Below are positions 10,396 to 20,713 of a stretch of 47,500 bases of DNA, piece after piece. A program made the position numbers and the translations under genes. The notes beneath the pieces were generated by a model that was not told the DNA's origin, ran no database searches, and saw nothing but the letters and a program-made list of their open reading frames with translations. The stretch spans positions 1-47,500 of the forward strand of contig CAJNDS010002555.1 in the NCBI GenBank assembly GCA_905221605.1. Direction: 5' to 3'. Source of the DNA: Symbiodinium natans. Its lineage: Eukaryota; Sar; Dinophyceae; Suessiales; Symbiodiniaceae. Position 1 is the first letter of the stretch, and each line of letters opens with the position of its first letter.

Positions 10396-10765
10396 AAGGT
10401 TTAGGGTTTAGGGCTTAGGGTTTAGGGTTTAGGGTTTAGGGTTTCGGGTTTCGGGTTTAGGGCTTAGGGTTTAGGGTTTAGGGTTTAGGGTTTAGGGTTT
10501 CGGGTTGAGGGTTGCTTGCACGTAGTGCTAGACTTTATGTTGGCTCCTCTTGTCGGGTGTAGAGGGTGGGAAGGCCACAGGGAAGGCTTCGAAACTATCA
10601 ATACTTCTTGAGAAAAAGGAACTGCCTAGGGTTTAGGGTTTAGGGTTTAGGGTCTAGGGTCTAGGGTTTAGGGTTTAGGCTTTAGGGTTTAGGGTTTAGG
10701 GTTTCGGGTTTAGGGTTGAGGGTTTAGGGTTTAGGGTTTAGGGTTTAGGGTTTAGGGTTTAGGGT
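10396..10765. repeat. Two TTTAGGG arrays around a unique island
   Basis: Arrays at 10396-10510 and 10627-10765, both TTTAGGG on +, with TTTCGGG and TCTAGGG variants. The island between has no firm gene. Confidence 0.85.
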
Positions 10766-11311
10766 GATGCTATAGCCGCAGGCTTCTGAAGGGTTTGGCA
10801 GAGGCGAGGGTTAGGGGGACCGCCACACTTTCACCCCAAACCGTGCCCAGGCTAAAGCGCAGACTCTAGGAAAACACTACCATACTCCCCTTAGAACCTT
10901 GGTAAAAGTAATAGTTTTTAATATCCTCCTGAGTTTGATTTAAACAAAAAATTCCCCAAGGGGGATATAGATTAAGGACAATGCAAAGCTCTAGCCGCCA
11001 GATGCCGGTGGCACTGCTGTCGTGAGAAGCCTGCTTCAACTGAAGCGACGCAGCTGCTTTAACACTCTGGACCCTAAACCCCCTAAATCCGGCAACCGGG
11101 GAACTATAACCCCTACAACCAACCCTAAGCCCTAAACCCTAAACCCTAAACCCTAGACCCCGATGCGGGGCGGGGGGAGAGTTGCATTCCTGCAAAATGC
11201 TGGCTTGGATGCTTGTTACCTGGACTACAACCCTAAACCCTGAACCCTAAACCCAAGCCTAAACCCTAAACCCGAAACACCTCTGACCCGAACCGTCAAA
11301 GCCTTCGAAGC

Positions 11312-11356
11312 CTGCCGAGCAACCCCAAGATTTGCTGTAAAACCTTCATGAACGCC
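11312..11356 (-). CDS. Candidate exon, helical
   Basis: Acceptor TAGGAGCAG|G, donor GGCAG|GCTTCG. Encodes AFMKVLQQILGLLG, a hydrophobic amphipathic helix. Confidence 0.35.
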
Positions 11357-11409
11357 CTGCTCCTATCCTAGAGCCACTGTTGGAACCCTACCCTCATCTT
11401 ACTGTTGGC

Positions 11410-11502
11410 TAGTAGGGAATCAGGGAATGAGGTACACTGTATCCCCCTATATATATATATGTATATATACCCTTTAAGGGATAATACAGGGTACCTCATT
11501 AG
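11410..11502. mobile_element. Fold-back family D
   Basis: AGTAGGGAATCAGGGAATGA, a (TA)n core, then ATAATACAGGGTACCTCATT. Same family at 27935 and 42351. Confidence 0.6.
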
Positions 11503-11599
11503 GCCCCAAGCCCTACGACCTAACCCAAAGCCTGTGAAGCAAGGGCCCCCAAACCGGAAAGCCTATTCCTGTAACACCTCGAAAATCTGAGCCGTCTTC

Positions 11600-12260
11600 G
11601 CCCGAAGCACAGATTTGGGGCTTCAGGCTGAGTTTTAAGTTTCCTTTAAAGTATGATCATTGTTACTATTAGTTGCGTTTATTGCTACTTTAATTGCTTG
11701 TCGTTTTTTTTTGGGGGGGGAGGGGGCGGGCGGGGCGCTTTGAGAATTTGGGGTCTTTTCGGGTTCGGGCTTGGGGCTTCTCCAACAACCAAGGGACAAG
11801 AAGGTTCGATTTATTATTCCCACAAACATTAAGGAAACCAAAAAGTTTCAGGTTCAACTATGTACGAGGGTATCTTAGAACTCGATGGGTTTCGCAAAGC
11901 ACCTGCATGGGAGCACAAACAGTTGGTCGTTCACTGCACGTGGCAGCACGACATCTGCCAAGCACCTGTTTTCCAGGCAGCTTTGCAGGTTGACAAAAAG
12001 CTGGACCATTCGTCCTACTTGAAGCACCCCTGGTCATGAGCAGTTCACAAAACAGACTGCACATGATTCCAGGCACACTCTGGGGGCATAATGGCCGTGA
12101 CCCCGAACCCTGGATGGGGCATCAAGTTGCCAGTGCATCCATCACGGATCACAGAGTCGTGTGCGCTTGCGGCAAAGTCCATGCCTTTGCCGAGCGGGGT
12201 TCGCGACCGGAGCACACATGGGGGCAGCACCCAGGATGATGGTTTCCCTTTTTGGGGTAC
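11600..12260. other. Unique GC-rich island, open on both strands
   Basis: Frames of 60-100 codons are open on both strands between 11690 and 12280, so open length is uninformative. No domain recognised. Confidence 0.3.
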
Positions 12261-12419
12261 CCTAAACTACCCTAATTTCTAAACCCTAAACCCTAAACCC
12301 TAAACCCCAAACCCGAAACCCTAAATAGATCATGGGGAAACCCCCCACAAAAGGGACCAGGATCTAGAGAACTGACCCCCCTGTGCAGTTCAGAGGTCCA
12401 AGCCACTGGCATTCTCAAC

Positions 12420-12623
12420 ATCGAAGGATGCTTTTCGGGCTCGAGGACGTAAGGCTGATTTGGGGCTGTCGCCCTTTCTTTACAAGAAGGGAACTGCTCG
12501 AAATCCTAAGCTCTAATACTAAGTTCCTTCCTGCCAAGGATGGCGCCCCTGAGGCCTCAATTAGGAAAGTGTCATACATCCGGTCCGAGACGTGCCCTAG
12601 TGCAGCCTTTGCATCGGCGGACC
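12420..12623 (-). CDS. Candidate exon or unique ORF island
   Basis: 67 sense codons open on minus (for example SDRMYDTFLIEASGAPSLAG), acceptor CGCCAAG, donor CGAT|GTTGAG. The + strand also has long open frames here with a CTGTGCAG acceptor, so the strand is uncertain. Confidence 0.3.
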
Positions 12624-13143
12624 CTTGGCGACTGGCCCGAAACCTTCACCCTCTTCACCCGAGACCCTAATCCCTAAACCCTAAGCTCCCTGAATGAGCC
12701 CTAAACCCTAAACCCTAAACCCTAAACCCCTAAGCCTATAAGGATCCCCTTTCAGGGAGACCTTCTTGGGGATGCTTAGGGGTTAGGATTTGAGGTTCTG
12801 CGAACCCTAAACCCTAAACCCTAAACCCTCCTTTGTAGACTCAGACGGATTCTGCAGTTCTTCTTGGCGGGTAGAACGAGGGGCCCTGATTTTCAGCTGG
12901 AACATTAAGGCTTCCAGAAATGTGGGTTGAGGGTTTCAGGCAACCCTAGCCCTAAACCCTAAACCCTAAACCCTAAACCCTGAACCCTAAACCCTGAACC
13001 CTAAACCCTAAACCCTAAACCCTAAACCCAAAGGCTTAGAATTTACAAATGAAGCTCGCACTGAGGCACGAAACCAGGGACCCGGTCACGAGAGCCAAGA
13101 CTTAGTCGGCTGGCGTTGCTTTTCACGCGGGCTTGCTAGCGCT

Positions 13144-13285
13144 TAGGTTTAGGGTTTTGGGGTTAGGGTTTAGGGCTTTAGGGTTTAGGGTTTAGGGCTT
13201 TAGGGTTTAGGGTTTAGGGTTTAGGGTTTAGGGTTCTGGGTTTAGGGTTTTGGGTTTTGGGTTTTGGGGTTTACGGTTTAGGTTT
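13144..13285. repeat. Degenerate (TTTAGGG)n array
   Basis: Heptamers mixed with octamers (TTTTAGGG, TTTTGGG). The island 13040-13143 to its left is flanked in the exon-like way but is open on both strands. Confidence 0.8.
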
Positions 13286-13539
13286 CAGAGTCTCAAGTCG
13301 AAGCATTCATTAGTCAAAGCTTGTCACCACCGACAACATTAGGAAACCATTTCGCTTTCGAATCGTGCATAAATCTACGAGTCCCTAAATCCCAAGGCCA
13401 GTAGGCCCTAAACCCTAAGGCCCACGACCCTGCCAGTCTTCCACGGTTGGGGTGGGCACATGTTGCTTTGTTTGACTGGTTTCCTTGTTTTTGGTGGGCG
13501 GTAGAAGGTTCAGGGCCTTCGTCTCTCCGGCCGAGCATT

Positions 13540-14030
13540 GGTTTTTGTCTTGTTTGTGTTGCTTAGTGCAGTGTATTGTGTTTGGCACCCTTAAGTGCAT
13601 TAGTGCCATATTTGTTATGATATTTGGATCTTGTAATAAAAGTGTGTAGTCATTTAACAAAAAGAAAAGCACATCATGCACCAAGAAGATCAATAGATAC
13701 GCACCGTGGTTCACATAAAACATTTGTTTAAGAAAACACAAATAGTAAGATTGTTAAATGAAAAGAGTGAGTATAGAGATGCGTGGGAAATGATATCTTA
13801 ACTTTCGGTTTCTCACGGATGCCACAGCGGTGCTGGAAACGCCGTGCCGAGAAAGACTGTGCAAGTTCTGCACAAGACTGCAGGAAAAGGAACGTCTGGC
13901 TTGTCGTGGCCAAGCTGTGTTCGCTGTGGCGTGCACGTCACGGAGGCAAAGGAATCAAAATTTGGCCTTGCCCTTAGAAGACAAAGCACCTTCATTCTCC
14001 CAAAGAACCTACGTCAAAAATCCTGAACCC
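13540..14030. other. AT-rich stretch and ambiguous coding island
   Basis: 13540-13800 is AT-rich with nothing recognisable. 13815-14024 is open on + (about 70 codons, Cys-rich near LCKFCTRLQEKERLACRG) and also on minus. One strand is probably exonic. Confidence 0.3.
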
Positions 14031-14544
14031 TAAACCCTAAACCCTGAACCCTAAACCCTCTGAAGGGCTTAAATCCTGAACCCTCAACTCCCTAAACCCA
14101 AGACAACCCTTAGCCCTTCAACTCGGCGATGCCTGAAAAAGAAGGATGTGGAGGTCCTGAGGGTTTAGGGTTTAGGGTTTAGGGTCTAGGGTTTAGGGTT
14201 TAGGGTTTAGGGTTTAGGGTCTAGGGTCTAGGGTCTAGGGTATAGGGTTCCTAGGGCTCTCAACTTCTAGGTCAACTTCGAGACTCCCCACTGCACATTG
14301 CCAGTCTCAAGACGATTCTTCCTGTGCCCCCGTGCAGGAACCCGACGGAAGATGTGCTACTGCCACAGCTATCTGTTGCTTCCCGCGCGCCTGCTGCATT
14401 GGACACAAGCTGCCCAACGCCATCCTACCCTGCCTCAATGCACCCTGAGCCTATCCGGGCAGCAATCCCTAGCAGCCCTAAATCCTAAGCCCTGAAGCCT
14501 AAACCTGAAGCCCGAAAGCACGCAGGATTCAGGCTTTAGGGTTT

Positions 14545-15058
14545 TGGGTTTAGGGGTTTGGGGGTTTAAGGTTTAGGGTTTAGGGTTTAGGGTTTAGGGT
14601 TTGGGGTTTAGGGCTTAGGGTTTAGGGTTTAGGGTTTAGGGTTTAGGGTTTAGGGGTCTTCGGAGCGAGGTGGGTAATTTGTTTCGAGCGTGTCTGAGCT
14701 GAGGCCCTTCAAGGGAGTCATAATCGGACCTCGAAGGTGGTCTCCTTATAAAGGTTGGTACAACCGTAGCCCTAAACCCTAAACCCTAAACCCTAAACCC
14801 TAAACCCTAAACCCTAAACCCTAAACCCTAAACCCTAAACCCTAAACCCCACGGGTAGGGTCCCAGGATGGTCACTCGCCCCTCCTCTCCCCCTGACGGG
14901 GATTTAACGGAGGCTGCAGGGCCCAAATTGAAATTGAGGGGGTTTAGGGTTTAGGGTTTAGGGTTTACGGTTTAGGGTTTAGGGTTTAGGGTTTAGGGTT
15001 TAGGGTTTAGGGTTTAGGGTCTAGGGCTTAGGGCTTGGGGTTTGGGGTTTAGGGTTAA
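14545..15058. repeat. Array trio: TTTAGGG, CCCTAAA, TTTAGGG
   Basis: 14545-14655 (TTTAGGG), 14768-14850 (CCCTAAA) and 14938-15058 (TTTAGGG) alternate in orientation around two islands. The right island holds the candidate exon 14853-14913. Confidence 0.9.
14853..14913 (-). CDS. Candidate exon
   Basis: Acceptor GGCCCTGCAG, donor GTGGGGTTTAGGG at the array edge. Encodes SVKSPSGGEEGRVTILGPYP. CCCTAAA left, TTTAGGG right. Confidence 0.4.
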
Positions 15059-15244
15059 AGGGTTTCTGGCGGTTTTAGGGGCTCTTGGGGTTCTTTTAGG
15101 TGTCCTTGGGGTCTCTAAGTGTTTGGTCTCAGAGACAGCCCGTCTCTGAAGCATCTACCCAAGAGCCCTCGACCTTCGCAAGCCGCCAGAGTGCTTGTCC
15201 TCAAGAGGCTTAGCGAAACGCATTGCCTGTATTATAGGGTCTGT

Positions 15245-15330
15245 AAGGGAGGGGGGGTTCAAGGGGGGTATGTAACCCATTCCCTAAAACTCCCCACTAC
15301 TCCCTAAGGCTCCCTAAGTTTCCCTGCTCC
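15245..15330. repeat. Dispersed repeat family G
   Basis: Second copy (TTCAAGGGGGGTATGTAACCC, CTACTCCCTAAGGCTCC). Confidence 0.6.
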
Positions 15331-15552
15331 CCCAAGCCCATCGGCAAAAGAAGCGCCAGTCTCCAAAAGCCCCAAGACACTGAGCCGTCAAAAAAAAAAA
15401 ACGGGGGACCCTTGGCCGATCTGGCCAGCTGACAAAAACAACATTCCTCAGTAAGATCCTCTTGAGCCCAATCAAGGACAACATCCCAACCCTAAACCCT
15501 AAACCCTAAACCCTAAACCCGAAACCCTAAGCCCCAGGACCTGTCTAGAAGC

Positions 15553-15627
15553 CTTTAATTGAAGTGCGATCTGCGGCAGGCTTGCGCGGGATGCTCCCAA
15601 ACACTGTCACGTCCTGAGGCAACGCAC
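15553..15627 (-). CDS. Candidate exon
   Basis: Strong acceptor CCTTCCCACCAG|G, donor AAAG|GCTTCT. Encodes ALPQDVTVFGSIPRKPAADR and four more residues. Flanked by CCCTAAA left and degenerate TTTAGGG right. Confidence 0.4.
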
Positions 15628-16019
15628 CTGGTGGGAAGGAAGGGCTCGGGGTTGTGGGTTGAGGGTTGAGGGTTTAGGGTTTAGGGTTCGGGGTTCGGAG
15701 GGTCCCTACGATAAAGGGCGAAGGCTAGCCTATCCCACATACAGCGGGGGCATGCCTCTGAACGCTCAAAGCCCCAAAAGCTCGAACCTAAACTTTGCAG
15801 GGTTTAGGGTTTAGGCTTTAGGTTTAGGAGCACCGAACAGCACAGGGCTTACTTGCTCAAAACCCTACACCCCAAACCCTTCTGTTCCCCTGCACCCTCG
15901 AAGGCTACGCCCTGAAACCCCGAACTCCCAAACCCGGAACCTTAGAACCCTCAAACCCGAAACCCAGAAACGTCCCAGGGGAAGGCTCTTGGAGGGCTCT
16001 CGAAAGACATCGGCAGGAA

Positions 16020-16400
16020 CACGTCTGTCTAACATCTATCTCTCGACCTCTTTATGCCTATATACATATACACATACACAGAAGCAGAAACGTAAACATG
16101 CAACAACACAACATAATATGGCATAACCTCACGTAACATAACACACACACACACACATAGATGTGTATGTATCGATACACACGCATTGTATGAGGGCATA
16201 TCCACTACATACCTGACGTAGGGTTTTCAATGCTGGCATCCCCAAAAGGGTTTAGGATTTATACGTGCACCAATATCTAGGATGTGCCTCAAAAACCGCC
16301 TGGAAAATTCCAAATAAGGTCCCCAAAGGACCTACCTAGATATGTGTAAGGAACCCCCTCTACACTCGCCAAGAACAATCATGTAAACCCTGTTTCACCA
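16020..16400. other. AT-rich intergenic or intronic region
   Basis: Contains a (CA)9 microsatellite at about 16140-16158 and short ACATA-rich sequence. No gene seen. Confidence 0.4.
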
Positions 16401-16873
16401 GCAAAAACGCCTAAACCCTAACCCTAAACCCTAAACCCTAAACCCTAAACCCTAAACGCTAAAACGCCCAAGCTGGCCTTCGGCTAGCCTCGGTCAGCTC
16501 CCCGGCCGCCCCGCTTGCCCTGCGGGGACAAGGGGCAACAGGGCAAGGTTTAGGTCTTAGGGCTCAGGGTTTAGGGTTTCGGGTTTAGGGTTTAGGGTTT
16601 CGGGTTTAGGGTCTAGGGTTTCGGGTTTTGGGTTTGGGGTTTCGGGTTGAGGGTTTAGGGTTTAGGATTTCGGGTTTTGGGTGTTGGGTGTGTGGGGTGC
16701 AGGGTTTACTAGGGTGCTAGCAGGGTGTTCGGCCTTGGGGTTCATGAACAAATCCCAAAAAGTGATTCTCTGCAGCCTAGAACCAAGCAAGAAGGAACAT
16801 CCGAACATTGGCAACTAAACCCTAAACCCTGAACCCCAAACCCCAAACCCTAAACCCTAAACCCTAAACCAAC

Positions 16874-16951
16874 CTGACTCCCTCCAAACCAAGGGCGTAA
16901 TGTCGCGGCCTCATCCTTGCCAGGCTTCGCTGTCTCAACGCTTTGCAGCAC
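16874..16951 (-). CDS. Candidate exon
   Basis: Acceptor GACCCAAG|G, donor CAG|GTTGGTTTAGGG. 26 codons, phase 0/0, including SVETAKPGKDEAATLRPW. It sits 50 bp left of the retroelement, between CCCTAAA and TTTAGGG arrays. Confidence 0.4.
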
Positions 16952-17000
16952 CTTGGGTCTTCGGGTTTAGGGTTTTGGGTTTAAGGTTTAGGGTTTAGGG

Positions 17001-17282
17001 TACGGGGGGCAACCAAAGGGGGAGAGAAATCAACCCCAAAGACCGCCCAGAACTTATATTCCCCAGATCGACCAGCACAACAAACACAGAACACGGACCA
17101 GGAGAACCAGGGAAGGGAGTAAAGGGGGCCTATGCCTAAGCACCTAGGAACCAACCTACCTTTTTTGAGCTTGTGGCCTTAGTACTTCTGGCCATCCTTG
17201 AGCCAAACAAGATTTCCGGGTTTGTTAACCCTTCCAACTCCCAACACTAACTCTTTTCTACAATACCAGCTGCAGCTCCGCA
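17001..17282 (-). repeat. 3' LTR (282 bp)
   Basis: Left copy of the terminal repeat, preceded on + by a TTTAGGG array and followed by the polypurine tract. It lacks the 22-bp segment found in the right copy and is otherwise identical. The low divergence indicates that the insertion is young. Confidence 0.9.
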
Positions 17283-17295
17283 CTCCCCCTGTCCT
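17283..17295 (-). other. Polypurine tract
   Basis: The sense strand reads AGGACAGGGGGAG directly before the TG of the 3' LTR, the position and composition expected for plus-strand priming. Together with the primer-binding site it fixes the orientation of the element. Confidence 0.8.
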
Positions 17296-17653
17296 AGGAT
17301 TTCCTAGGACACATTGGAGGTGCAGATCTTTGGCCAAGAACTGCCCTTAAGGCAGCAGCCAGCTGCTTGAAATGCACAATATGGTTTTACGTCTTCCAGG
17401 ACGAAATTATAGCACATTGGCTAAATCCACTAACCATAGAGAATCTTTTTTCCACCATGATCCTCTTATCATTGAAGACTCTTCGGCCTTCTTCACCACA
17501 AACCGTGGTCTTCGCTACGTGAAAAACTACTGACTTCTACTATCAGGGATTTCCATACCCTTAATAGTAACCACCACATTTTCAGCGCATTGGCCGATCC
17601 AGCGCACCTATCTCCAGAAAGAGAAAAACCATCCCTTCATACATACCATCCAG
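17296..17653 (-). other. Element 3' non-coding region
   Basis: Lies between the stop of ORF E and the polypurine tract. No conserved reading frame, array or fold-back was seen. Confidence 0.5.
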
Positions 17654-18523
17654 TCACTTCTTTTTCCGATGGTTTGCAATACTGAGGTGAAGTTGCAGCA
17701 GAATATACTCCAGGTCCGAAACTGCAAGAACAGGATCCTGCACGCACCTTTGAATTGAGGATACCAATCCTTCTCTCTTTGCGTCCTCAATCGCTTGGCA
17801 AGATTGACCCAGCTCTGCACTCACCGCGGTAGACGCTTGCGCATCCACATCAGAGGGACGATCCTTTTCCTCAGGACCTTTCACCACCACCACTTCTTCC
17901 TTTTTGGGGCTCTGACTTTTCTCCTTCTTCTTCGCCTTTCCACCGACGTTTGACTTTGTGCGCATTTTCGAGGCTTTTTCCCCTGCAGAAACCACCGCAT
18001 TGGATGATGATCCACCCTTCTCAATGGTCGCCGGCATCTTCTTCGGCTTTGGAACCAGGAGAGTGTAAGGATCTTCGATAACTGCAGTTTTCCTCTTCTT
18101 TTTAACCTTTTTTACCTCCTCCTCAACGGCAACCTCCGTCTCAGAAGTCTCAACCACCTCCTTTTCGGCAGGAACATCCTTGCTGGACTCCCTTTCTAGG
18201 GACCTCTTCTTGCCCCTTTTGGGATCTTTTTCTTCTTCCACGTTGGCTCGCTCGAACCATATCCTCAGGTCATTGACCCATTCTTCCACCTCCGCGAGCG
18301 AAACCTCATACGACTTCACTATTTCGTGAAGTTCCAGCACGGACAGCATACCGGTGGTCCATGAAACCCATTCTCTATCCATCTGGTCAGTATCTCCATT
18401 GAACTTCAGGAGTTTGAACAGCGGGTCCGCCTCTGCTCGAGCCAAATCTGTTTTGCCATTGGACAGAAATGAAATCGCCTCCATCAACAGTTCCGCCATT
18501 TTGGTATCATCGTCATAAGTCAT
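17654..18523 (-). CDS. Element ORF E, helical N-terminus and Lys/Glu-rich tail
   Basis: 289 residues from ATG at 18523, although the frame is open and acidic (FDDGEEYS) for 14 codons upstream. Residues 1-95 look helical and folded. Residues 95-230 alternate Lys and Glu blocks, with KKVKKKRK as a possible nuclear signal. The last 50 residues are helical again and end in RKKK. It is the last frame of the element, with 371 nt to the 3' LTR. No family is recognised. Confidence 0.6.
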   Translation of the reverse strand: MTYDDDTKMAELLMEAISFLSNGKTDLARAEADPLFKLLKFNGDTDQMDREWVSWTTGMLSVLELHEIVKSYEVSLAEVEEWVNDLRIWFERANVEEEKDPKRGKKRSLERESSKDVPAEKEVVETSETEVAVEEEVKKVKKKRKTAVIEDPYTLLVPKPKKMPATIEKGGSSSNAVVSAGEKASKMRTKSNVGGKAKKKEKSQSPKKEEVVVVKGPEEKDRPSDVDAQASTAVSAELGQSCQAIEDAKREGLVSSIQRCVQDPVLAVSDLEYILLQLHLSIANHRKKK

Positions 18524-19860
18524 GGAATACTCCTCACCATCATCGAACTGTTCAGAGTTATCTCCTTTTCCCCACCTTTTGCACCAGAACTTCTCCTTGG
18601 ACCATCCCTTGGGGGCGTCCTTGGAGACCTTGGCCTCGGTTCATCCAGCGGATCACCATGCTCAAAAACACACCTGTCACCATAACGACACTTCCCAGAC
18701 TGAGCAAACTGGATGCACCTCACACCAGTTGCATCATGCGAGAACGCACACTTCTTTCCAGCGAAACAGGGTCTCCCCGCCACATAGTATTTGCACCAAT
18801 ACGAATGCAGCACCACATCATCTTCTGAATGGATGAATTTGCAGTCTTCACCAAATTTGCAGCGATCTTTTCCCTTACTGAACCAATAGCAGAAGCCTTT
18901 CTTCCTCTTCTCCAAGCGCTCCGCCTCGTACCGGTCCATAGGGCGATTCTGCTCTACATGAACATTGCCATGTGCCTGAGAACTGCTCCCTTCACCCAAG
19001 GTGCTATCAGTACTTGATGCTTGGAGTACAGCTGGAAAACCTGGCCTTGGTCCTACCACCTTCATGATTGGTTTTCCGCCAGCTCCTGAGCCACGCTGAG
19101 ACGATCCAAAAACATTGAACTTCTTCATGAAGGCCTTTCTAGTGCCGATCTTCTGCACCCTTTTGATTGGATGTTTCATTGCTCCAACCTTGCATCCAGA
19201 TACGTTCAAACGACACAACCTCCTATACCCAGCTCTATATCCCTTTTTCCAAAGAGCCATAAGAATTTTAGAGGCAGTAACATTCTCCACCTCTACCTTT
19301 TCCAACGGTCCCTCACTTCCCGGAACAAACCCATCCAACCCATCCATATCTGAAGACCTTTCCATCTTTTTTGACACCACTTCGTCGAGGTAGTCTTCAG
19401 AGATCCAGGGTAAGTTCCTCTTAGAGGAAGGATTGTCACCATTGTTTGGTCCTTCACCAGGATACCCCTTTGTGCTGTCAAAGATCTTACCAGTAGTGCG
19501 GTCCTGCGTAGAGAAATTGGAAGCAACGCGAGAGTACACTGACCACAAGAAAATCCTTGTGCCCGCCAGTCTTGACGACCCACTGGATGTCTCCTCTTCC
19601 GGAGAAACTTCTGGCGCTTTGCCATCCCTTCCAGTGTCACCAATTGTCTCACCTCCAGCATCTTCAATGGGAATAAGGGATTCATTGTTCCCTTGATCAA
19701 GTACCGCATCTTGTTGTTCGGGGATCTCCAGCACCATCCCTGTAGGATCCACTTCCTCATCAGCATCGTCGTCCATTCTTTTCCAGAGAACCTCCAATTG
19801 ATCAGCGCAGGTCGCAAGGGATGGCTCAGTTATAGTTGGTTCGCTGGCGGTGGGCTCCAC
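18520..19860 (-). CDS. Element ORF D, three tandem CCCH zinc fingers
   Basis: 446 residues if counted from the GTG at 19860. No early ATG exists and the first Met is at residue ~29, so the true N-terminus is uncertain and may lie across the inverted segment. Residues 1-200 are acidic and low complexity, followed by a basic helical part. Residues 324-401 hold three fingers in a row: C-x9-C-x5-C-x3-H, then two C-x8-C-x5-C-x3-H. Such arrays bind single-stranded RNA. They could act as a nucleocapsid in place of the usual CCHC knuckle, which is inference. The tail is Pro/Arg-rich. The frame ends by an ATGA overlap with ORF E, and the -1 frame is the better coding frame from 18566 on. Confidence 0.65.
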   Translation of the reverse strand: MEPTASEPTITEPSLATCADQLEVLWKRMDDDADEEVDPTGMVLEIPEQQDAVLDQGNNESLIPIEDAGGETIGDTGRDGKAPEVSPEEETSSGSSRLAGTRIFLWSVYSRVASNFSTQDRTTGKIFDSTKGYPGEGPNNGDNPSSKRNLPWISEDYLDEVVSKKMERSSDMDGLDGFVPGSEGPLEKVEVENVTASKILMALWKKGYRAGYRRLCRLNVSGCKVGAMKHPIKRVQKIGTRKAFMKKFNVFGSSQRGSGAGGKPIMKVVGPRPGFPAVLQASSTDSTLGEGSSSQAHGNVHVEQNRPMDRYEAERLEKRKKGFCYWFSKGKDRCKFGEDCKFIHSEDDVVLHSYWCKYYVAGRPCFAGKKCAFSHDATGVRCIQFAQSGKCRYGDRCVFEHGDPLDEPRPRSPRTPPRDGPRRSSGAKGGEKEITLNSSMMVRSIP

Positions 19861-20713
19861 GGATGAGGTTTTACCTGGGCAAGGTGTTGCTGGACAGGTG
19901 AATGTATCTGGAAGCGCTCAAGTTCTTCCTGGGCAAGAAGTGGCTGGACAGGAGACGGCGCTGGAAGGAGCAGTGCAAATTTCTGGCGAAGAGACTGACC
20001 AAAGCGAAGGAGAAGGTGGGAGCAATGAACTCCGTGGTGATGGTGCGAAGACATTGGATGTTCGTCCGGTGAAGAATGTTCCTCAGCAATTGCTGGTTAA
20101 AGGTCTTCTGAATCGGATTTATTGGAAGGTTGCTGTCGGCAAGTTGCCTGTGGGGCACAAGGACTATCAGAAGGGGTCCAATAAAATGGATCGAAATTTG
20201 GTTATTAGCATGTCATCTGAGGGTGCAAGCGAACAGGATTTGAACCTGGCACTGGAAGATGATGCTGATCAGAAAATGGATGATGGTGCATTGGTGGTCA
20301 TGGCATATGACCCTGGTACACTGATTCAGTCGGCAACAACTATTTGGGTTATGCGTCGTGGGTTGGCAGATCGTGCTATCTGGCCGGCAATAGCGACTGC
20401 GGCACAGAGAATATGTGCTGAAATGGTTCAAGTGGATGAACTGAATGCCCAGTTGAACACTGGGAGACTCCTTTTTGAAAGGAGAGATCAAGGACACTAC
20501 GGAGATTTGCATCATTCGTTCCATGAAGATCCGTGCTTGCCGGTGGTGGGGAATTATCCTCTTTCGGTGATGGGTGCACTGCTTTCTCCTGGCCTGGAAA
20601 AGGAATTCAGAAATACTGAAAAGTTTGGAACTGCTATGGAGGCAATAGCCTATGATTGGAGTCGCAGTCCAGGCATGGAAGTTCATGTGGAACTTATGGC
20701 AGCTCTTTTTTGA
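19850..20713 (+). CDS. Element opposite-strand ORF, possible inverted segment
   Basis: About 287 residues open on + inside a minus-strand element. There is no ATG near the start; the first one is ~110 codons in. It begins with two near copies of LPGQxVAGQ, then an acidic linker, then ~170 residues of mixed helical sequence without a recognised fold. Coding character continues past the formal stop at 20713 by skipping one T of a T6 run (20706-20711), in the frame reading ETVQFDEKVAVAKK, to about 20790. Its ends overlap the ends of ORFs C and D, which suggests that a ~0.9 kb piece of a once-continuous minus-strand frame was inverted. Confidence 0.5.
   Translation: MGSTDEVLPGQGVAGQVNVSGSAQVLPGQEVAGQETALEGAVQISGEETDQSEGEGGSNELRGDGAKTLDVRPVKNVPQQLLVKGLLNRIYWKVAVGKLPVGHKDYQKGSNKMDRNLVISMSSEGASEQDLNLALEDDADQKMDDGALVVMAYDPGTLIQSATTIWVMRRGLADRAIWPAIATAAQRICAEMVQVDELNAQLNTGRLLFERRDQGHYGDLHHSFHEDPCLPVVGNYPLSVMGALLSPGLEKEFRNTEKFGTAMEAIAYDWSRSPGMEVHVELMAALF

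Noticed and set aside
16722-16778. Minus exon after TTGGTTCTAG reading AAENHFLGFVHEPQGRT
   Set aside because: Good acceptor and open frame, but low GC3 and reversed array flanks; kept out of the exon list.
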